Shown here piece after piece: positions 56,801-64,000 of a stretch of DNA of 64,000 bases. The stretch comes from Sclerotinia nivalis (lineage: Eukaryota; Ascomycota; Leotiomycetes; Helotiales; Sclerotiniaceae). Each line of letters begins with the position of its first letter. Position 1 is the stretch's first letter. The notes under the pieces are model-generated. The model saw only the letters and a program-made list of their open reading frames with translations, searched no databases and was not told the DNA's origin. Made by a program: the position numbers and the translations under genes. Location of the stretch: the NCBI GenBank assembly GCA_029531795.1, contig JAPEIS010000001.1:5146001-5210000 (forward strand). Reading direction: 5' to 3'.

Positions 56801-59769
56801 AACCAAGGACAAAAGGAGCGCACAGTCCAGTCGTGCGAAAGGCAGCAGAGACTCATCAGCCGAGACATCCGGACGCAACACTGCGCGGATTCTTAGGAAA
56901 CTTCAGTCATTTGACGTGACCATATACATGCCTATATCCACGAGTCGGTTCATCAAAGAGCACCTGACATCTGTGGATCGACTTCCAAGCACGCGAACGT
57001 GATCCAAGTATGAGTCTACGGAGATTAATATTCCAATACATCAAACTAATGTATAGCATTGCAACGATGTGCATGTAGAGCCTACCTGATCGCCATGCAA
57101 TGCATGTAAGTGCTCCAATATGCATCACTTAGCAGACGACTGTGAACGTGGGACGAGTACATAAGGTGGGCTGTCTTGGCTTAGAGCGGCACATAACAAA
57201 AACATCCGTCTCATCAAATTACAATGGATTTGACATCGCTGCTCAACTTGCTGGGGTCTCATGCAAATTCTTCCTTCTTGATCTCGGTCACGCCGGTCTC
57301 AGGAATACATCCTCTTCCGTTTGAGCCAGATTCTTGTGATAGGCATCCACATCCTTCCCACCAGCCTTACCCATGGCTTGATCTTGGCCATTCATCGCCA
57401 AGAATGTCAAAACGTGCCACAATCGCTGTGGTGAAATGATGGTGCAGATCATCACGGAAGGAAGGAAGGAACCGCGCTGTCGGGACAGTCGGGTGCATTA
57501 GATGGCGCACGCATTACATCCACCTTCGTCATACAGTAAGACACAATTTGAGATAGGAGCGAAGTATATACTTGTGGTGGATGTCTCTCGTTTCGGGGCC
57601 AACGCACGTGGGAGGCATTGTTTCAGGCAGAATTGCCTAAGCGAGAATAGACTGATTAGGAAGAGTAATCCGCCTTAGTAGAGTGGTGTATAAGCAGTAC
57701 AATTTTATGTGATGGGTGATCTATTCATCTCTAGACTCTAGGTGGACGATGTTGTTGTTCTGAAAATATCAAACTGCGAGAAAAACGAAATCGGTCGCCG
57801 TAAGGATACAAGGGGTTTACAGCCTCACCGATATTCCCAGAACATGCATCCATCTGGATTCATCGGCCCCACCTAGCCGCTAGAGCCAACGCTTAATCCA
57901 AAATCCCAAAACCCTGTGAAAGGTTGAAAGATGAAAACGTGTTGCTTTCTCGCAACGTTATTGGTCCATTCTAACCTCATCTTTGAACAAATGAAGGGGC
58001 TCACCAAAATATTGAACGCCAGTCTTCGGGTGAAGTCCGCCAAGTTACTTTTATGCACTATTGTTGCCACAGATGTGAAAATCTCATTACAAGAATATTC
58101 GAACCAAATGTACCGGCTTGGAAAGCTTGTGGTGGCTGAAGGGGGGAAAAGTTATCGCTTTGACATACTCCATGATATCAAAAGACCATCGCGAAGTGAT
58201 ATAAAACAAACTATCTGGGGCACCCGCACGTGTTCTGATGCTGCTCAGTGGGGGATAGTCACAATATGAACGATAATCTCAATACAGCAGGTAAGTGGAG
58301 AAACATGCCGTTTTCAATCTTGCCAGGAAGCCCGGCAAACAATTTTACAATAAGGCGACCCATGGAAATTCATTACATGAAATGGTATTGGATAATAGAT
58401 CCGAGGAAATGGACGGCTCAATCGTGTTCTGGAGCAGGCGACCCTGGAAAGAGCTACATCGACTGACCCCGGATGTCCAAATTTGGATGTTAGAACCAAG
58501 CCCAGAGTGGGGGACATCCCCTTCTCAATTGCAATCGTGATGGATTTAATCAACATCAAAATGAGGCGAAAGCATGTGCACAGCCGGTGTCAACAGTCAT
58601 AGGGTATCACAGTGCAAGGGCGTTAACTCTAACAGCTTTTGCAATTTTATATCTGCTATACAATATTTCGGTATTTGGTATGTCAAGACTCGATAAAGTC
58701 CGGTAAGTTCCTAGGTTGTGTTGCACACACACCATGGATCATAATTTAAAACGAACAACTGTTTGCTGAAAATTTAAAGTGGTATTTGAGAGGCGATAGC
58801 TTACAACACACAGTCTAGAACAACAGTTAGCTACTGCATCTGTAACCGAAAGACAGTTATTTGTGGAGGGATTGGAGGGGCAGTTGGAACGGCAAAAGTT
58901 ATTGAGATTTAGTTTTCCACGAATACATTACTAACCATTTACTTATAGGTACATTGAATCATTTCTCAATTGGTAAGGTCGTCTCGACTATCTAGTATCT
59001 ACTAAATATCTGGACTGGACTACCTATCTTCGGCAAGCAAATCAGCTACCTGAGTCTAATCAAACGTCATACCCCTTCATTTTATCGTTCATTATTCTTC
59101 ACGAAGCTTGTCTTTCCTTTATCTAATTCCGATTTATTTCCAATATTCATAAATATGAACAATGAAATAGAAGAATAAAGTCAAAGATCTTCAATGAACA
59201 TTTTTTTTGCCAAGGTTTATCAACCCATCAGATCGGATTCTCGTAACATGTGGTATGCAGCATATGTGTCGAAATCCAAAGAATGTTCGCTACCGCCCCA
59301 GCCATACAATTAGTAACTACCTGGTAGACAACTAAACTGAGCTGATGAAAATAAATATACTCCGTACTAAACCAATATAAGTTAACATGGATTTCCCTCG
59401 GCCTTTGGAAAAACTCCACTTTGCCCCGCCTCAAGGTCTGATACCCACCTCGGAGTACTCCTACTATATCCAATTTTTCTTCATGCTAATCTAGAATAGT
59501 ATACATGGACTACCGTAGTAAGAAAAAAATAAACCCCAAGGAAAGAAAAAGTTAACCGGTAGACCATGATTAATGAATGATTAATGATTAATTGAATTCT
59601 CTTATTTATTTCATCTCCCCCCCCCCCCTTCCCAAAGTTGCCCTTTCACTCCTTTTTCTCTTCACCGACCAATTTCTTCATTCCCCCTTCATTGCCTCAG
59701 CAATAAGGGCTTTTGCCGTCAAATTCCTCAACTTCTCGACTTTCGAGGTACCTGTCGTCATTTATCAAA
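53805..59769. other. 6-kb gene-poor gap
   Basis: I can support no full gene. Scattered open frames (55575-55859, 56242-57128, 57142-57439, 57873-58559) sit on both strands with no domain and no consistent splice model. The minus-strand frame 54996-55340 is listed separately as a weak candidate. 59564-59595 holds short ATTAATGA repeats and 59618-59630 a run of C, just before the transporter gene. The composition is mixed, with GC-richer islands at 55300-55450 and 56680-57440 in AT-rich DNA. Confidence 0.5.
54996..55340 (-). CDS. Possible membrane protein fragment, 114 aa
   Basis: Not recognised. The frame starts MMDNYPTWGASRGQSHTSVF and encodes two adjacent strongly hydrophobic segments, LGIDVLIFLMLAIVVVSGLI (residues 22-41) and TPLICIVVGCLSSQL (about 54-68). 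Then come HDIEVACGYIVADLVEPAAV and a short tail. A helical hairpin is plausible. No intron or homologue supports it, and the surrounding 6 kb is gene-poor. It may be a chance frame, an exon of a longer gene or a remnant. Confidence 0.3.
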   Translation of the reverse strand: MMDNYPTWGASRGQSHTSVFTLGIDVLIFLMLAIVVVSGLIYFFGDFLMLNFGTPLICIVVGCLSSQLYHDIEVACGYIVADLVEPAAVLIHYIYSCNSAVHLGEAALPLVLRT

Positions 59770-61808
59770 ATGGCGAATCCTATTCATACCCATGAACACC
59801 ATAACCCTACCAACATGGGCATAATTGGTCTTCCTCATGGTCCGGAAACTGGTGATGATCATGTGTCGATATATGATCTGGGAGCTGATGAAGCTGTTTT
59901 TAACGAAATTCTTTACCCGGATGACATTTTCACAGCAGAGCATGTGTATTGGGCGGATCTCAAATTCAAAGACAAAATCTCCTTCATTACCAGAACTGAA
60001 GGAGCCGATGCAAAGGAAGAGTTAAAAACGATCTGGTCGATGATAAAAAAAGATCCCCTTAGTCCAGTCAGTTGGTACTTCAGCAATGCTGTTCTCCCTG
60101 GTGCGGGTTTGGGTCTTGAAGGGTATGACGATTTTCATGATTTTTAATTTTCCACGCTAATGATGTTTCCAGATATGTTCTTTTCTCTATCGGGAACTTG
60201 GGGCCCCTCTTCTCAGCTGTCTGGCCACAATGTTGGAAGACTTTTGAAGTTTGTAGTGAGCAGTGGACCTATGCCGTCACTTATCTAGAAATTATTGGTA
60301 TCATTGTTGGTCAAATCCTCGTCGGATACTTGGGCGATAAGATCGGTCGTCGTTGGGGTTTGATTCAAGATGCCGTCATTATGTTCCTTGGTCTCATCAT
60401 GCTCATCGCTTCCTGGGGCACAACTCTCAACGGCTGGGTTATTTGCTATGCCTGGTCATTATTCTTCTACGGTATCGGTGTAGGTGGCGAATATCCAATG
60501 ACAGCCACTGCTGCTATGGAAAGCGCCACCGCACCAAATCGCCGAACAACTAAAATGGACCGCCTTCATCGTGGACGCAAGGTCACCATGGCCTTCTTGA
60601 TGCAAGGTTGGGGTCAATTCTTCAATCAAGCCATTCTCATCCTCTTACTTCTCATTTTCCATCACGGAAGCGGAAACCCACCTTATTCAACAGTCTCAGC
60701 ACAATGGATTTTCCGAGTCTCATTCGCCATTCCCGCTGTCGGCACTTTGTGGCTTGTCTATTACCGAATGTATAAGATGCCTCTCATCTCCAAAACACTA
60801 GACATCGCCAAAAAGACGACGAATGTTACTGGATACGACAGAGAATCTCTCAGCTTAACACTTAAACATTTCTCAGGACGTTTGATTGCTACAGCCGGAG
60901 CCTGGTTTTGCAACGATGTCTTCTTCTACGGCAACAAACTGTTCCAGTCTCAGTTCATCAAAGTCATCTCGCCAGGCTCAACATCAATCATGGAAGGGTG
61001 GCTGTGGAACTTGTGTAACGTCGGAGTGTCTCTTGCCGGCTATTATTGCGCCTCGTTTCTCATCGACAACAAACTCTATGGACGAAAGTGGATGCAACAA
61101 GTTGGATTTGCATTGGATTTCATCCTTTTTGTTATCCCAGCTTTCCACTACGCTCATTATACTAGCATCGCCGGTATCAAATCTTTCCAGGCCATGTACT
61201 TCTTGTCGTCCTTCTTCAACCAATTCGGTCCAAACAGTGTTACCTTCCTCGTCGCTGCGGAAGTTTTCCCAACACCTATCCGCGCCTCTGCACATGGATT
61301 CTCAGCAGCTGTTGGTAAATTAGGTGCTTTGTTCGCATCAGTTCTTTACAACTTTATTACAACTCAGCAAAAGTTCTACATCGTCCCGTGGTTCGGTCTC
61401 GCCGGCATGCTCCTAACATTGGTCTTCCTTCCAGACACCACTGGCCTCGATCTCAAAGAACAAGAAAGAAGATGGAAATATATCAGATCTGGTAGAGAGT
61501 CCGAATATCATGGTATTGCTATCCACCCAGCACACTTGTCCATGTGGGAGAGATGGATGAAGGCTGGCAAAAGCTATGACCCCAAGTTGGACGCCGGAGA
61601 CAAGATTCTTGAAATGCGCCAAGAATGGGAACTCAAGCAAACTGAGAAAGGCAAGAATGAGGAAGATATTGCAACCTACGATGATGATTGGAGCCAGGAA
61701 ATTCACCAATACTTCCGTTCCGACAACAGTCCTAGACGAACTCGCGCGGCGACTCGCGTAGAGAAGACATCTGAAACTACGAGCGATGAAATTACGAGAG
61801 AGAAGTAG
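59770..61808 (+). CDS. MFS transporter, phosphate/glycerophosphodiester symporter type
   Basis: Two exons, 59770-60122 and 60173-61808, give 662 residues. The fold is the major facilitator superfamily. After a hydrophilic N-terminus of about 110 residues, helices begin at FSNAVLPGAGLGLEGYVLFS. The signature loop GYLGDKIGRRWGLIQDAV lies between helices 2 and 3. GIGVGGEYPMTATAAMESA marks the family of phosphate:H+ symporters (PHS), where the GGEYP motif is diagnostic. Other blocks are FFNQAILILLLLIF, WRVSFAIPAVGT-type helices, FFYGNKLFQSQFIKV, and FGPNSVTFLVAAEVFPTPIRASAHGFSA. The C-terminal tail is about 120 residues, charged. Plasma-membrane H+ symport of phosphate or glycerophosphodiesters (Git1-like) is expected. 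Which one is not decidable here. An upstream in-frame ATG (59713) would add 19 residues. Confidence 0.9.
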
Positions 61809-64000
61809 ATGGACATCGGTTGATGTTTCAGTCCTTCTGTGGCGTTTTGGTTTGTTATGGGGATGGGAGATTCCCCTAAATACCTGCACAACTTGATGTA
61901 TGGAATTGGAAGAGTTGGTTATGTATATTTACTCACATTATCACGCTGGCTTGTATGCCGCGGATGAGATGAGATACTTAGAATTTAATAATAAAGATAT
62001 GATTACAAGATTGTCGTCCCAACTGTAACAAATTGAAATGATTGTGATTCTGGACCACCTCGTGCTATGGGAATAAACCATATTCTTCTGTCACGGATGG
62101 GTGTACCATACCATAGGAGCAGCTCTGAGCAATTCCAACAGCAATGCGGCAAAAGCCCTGGTGCTTTTCGCACTCGTCATATTTTTCCATCGGATTTTGA
62201 AACTAAATTCATAGATTCAATTGCACGGGTAGGAACACATCATATTAGACTACATGCCATGTTTGCGCAAACGTAAATGGCCACCCTGGATTTCTTCTAA
62301 GACCTACCTAGATACCTAGTAGGTAACAAGAGATTTGTTTCGAGAAGCTTTTGCAACTTTACAGAAGCCTACCTAGGTACTTAGTCTCAACGATATTTTA
62401 AACATTATCGATCGGATAGATGATCACATAGCCTGGCATCAGAGACTGCTCAGCTCAAGAGTAAAAGTCTCATTTATTGTCGCATGTCGCTGTACACTTC
62501 TTATTCAGTTGCAATCAAGAGCACATTGCGATATATGTATGGTTTTTCGCACCTTTTGAACTGTCGAGGATAGATACCAATGATGGAAGCTAGCAGTTTA
62601 CCCAGGGACTTGGAAATATCATTGGTGAAATTGAGATAGGCCGAGAGTTTGCTCTCCGCAAGAATTCGGACCCCATCCGCGATTATTAGATTCAAACGAA
62701 ATTTCCGCATTGATCGGAACCAAGAATTGCAAGCTCGAGTAAGAATATTTCCTACTTCCTATATATGTTAGCGTTCTTAGTTGATAAATTACAATGTAAT
62801 TAGAGTTTTGGCCATCGGAAAAGATCATGAGATGGCATGGATGCCGGAAGCTCACAGGACCAGCTCTCTTCGCCTATGGGCAGCAAAGTGAAAATCGGCA
62901 CTTATAAGAATGACCCCTATGTCAGCGCTCACTCGCGATTTCCATAAATCAAGCAATGATGAAAGTTTAAATAAGATGAAGTCTGCGTGGACCACCCGTG
63001 ACATTAGTAGCTGGAAGCGAAGGATCTGCACATGACTCGAGTTTTTTTGTATGACCATGGGTTATCGAAGATTGGTGACACCTTAATTTAAAAAATAAGT
63101 TCATAGACTTTGGATAGGATCATGGGATTAAGATTAGTGAAGGTAAGAAGAGTATGGTATTAGTTGATATTTCAGCTCGGAATCACTACTGGGTATATAT
63201 GTTAATTTTACAATTGATCTCTCGCTAAACTATACTTAGAAGGAAGTTCGTCTCCTTTTTTTCGTCACATGTAGTGCAGGGGCACTAGTGTTTAAGATAG
63301 CTCTCGCTGAAGCTCGGAGACACAGAGATTCAATCATCAATGATTGTTATGGTGTCATTATTTTCCGGTATGTCCAAGCAGGAAAAACCAAGGGCTCAAC
63401 TATCTACCTTACTAACTACGATCATAGGAACACTGCATAGAAGCTCAAATTATTTATCATAACCAGGTTTATCGGACAGTATTCGTGTGATTATGGGTCT
63501 ATCTCGAGAACTTCTAACATCCATAATAAAGCAGTTCGTATTGGATCACCATTCTCTGAAACAAGATGGGAAAGACTTTAAAGCTCTATCGTCGAATCTG
63601 AAAGTTAGGACGTTTTTTGAGACATGAGATTCAAATATTACCGGCATAGATCAAGGGAAACATTTTCGTTGACTTGTCGTATCTATCAAAATCGCAACAC
63701 TTAATTTACATTACGAAGTATCTATGCATGTTGCTCATAGGTGCTCATACAAAGTGTAAGGCGTTCGGCGCCGTAGATGGACATGCAAAAGATTATTCAC
63801 TAGCGCTCGCTGCCCCTTTCAAGAAGACTTGTGAATTGAGGAAATTCAGACGCTCTGATATAAATCTCGAGCACAGAGTCGAGGTAGAGATCAATCGCTC
63901 TTATTAATGTGCTACTACAATCTTAGCGAAATGAGCCCCCATTCAAAGTCTGGTTAAGAATTAGGTCGACGGTGTAGGATTTCAGAAGAGATGGCCCAAT
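61809..64000. other. 3' intergenic region, nothing but short repeats
   Basis: 2.2 kb to the end of the window without a supported gene. Words of the TACCTAG/CTAGGTA type recur at 62303-62325 and 62368-62382. Open frames up to 79 codons, such as 63674-63907, are not credible. Confidence 0.6.

Overview
The window looks like nuclear DNA of a filamentous ascomycete. Coding density is moderate, introns are short (about 45-150 bp) with GT...AG ends, and the proteins are typical of Pezizomycotina. I would guess Leotiomycetes (Botrytis/Sclerotinia-like), from the overall feel of the proteins and the AT-rich intergenic DNA; this placement is an inference. I reconstructed exon-intron structures by hand and checked reading-frame phase across most junctions. 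Exon ends should be right to within a few bases, but no transcript data were available.

Layout. 1-2262 is non-coding and holds a striking TTATCCGC-type minisatellite (626-1130). 2-12.3 kb is gene-dense: a small orphan gene, a Yar1-like ankyrin protein, an MscL-family channel, glucosidase II alpha, nucleoside diphosphate kinase and a FAM210/DUF1279 mitochondrial protein. 12.3-18.5 kb is accessory-like: a broken NLR-type gene, two small putative membrane proteins and a cluster of MITE-like inverted-repeat elements. 18.5-26.4 kb holds Trm61/Gcd14, cysteinyl-tRNA synthetase and a two-C2H2-finger transcription factor. 26.4-39.8 kb holds an SDR oxidoreductase, the ADP/ATP-dependent NAD(P)H-hydrate dehydratase, a 1032-residue protein I do not recognise, and a She3-like coiled-coil protein. 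39.8-43.9 kb is a gene-poor gap. 43.9-53.8 kb is compact: Pta1/symplekin, COA3, a Dep1/Sds3-like HDAC subunit, Nop12 and a METTL18/Hpm1-type histidine methyltransferase. 53.8-59.8 kb is a second gap with one weak membrane ORF. 59.8-61.8 kb is an MFS transporter of the phosphate/glycerophosphodiester type, followed by about 2.2 kb with no gene seen.

How the genes fit together. Most are housekeeping genes. A translation and ribosome theme recurs: Yar1 (40S), Nop12 (60S pre-rRNA), Hpm1 (Rpl3), Trm61 (initiator tRNA m1A58) and CysRS. Several pairs are divergent and share short promoters: Trm61/CysRS 240 bp, Dep1-like/Nop12 275 bp, Pta1/COA3 445 bp, Yar1/MscL 435 bp, glucosidase II/NDK 407 bp. The least explained parts are the minisatellite, the MITE-like cluster, the NLR remnant and the 1032-residue orphan.
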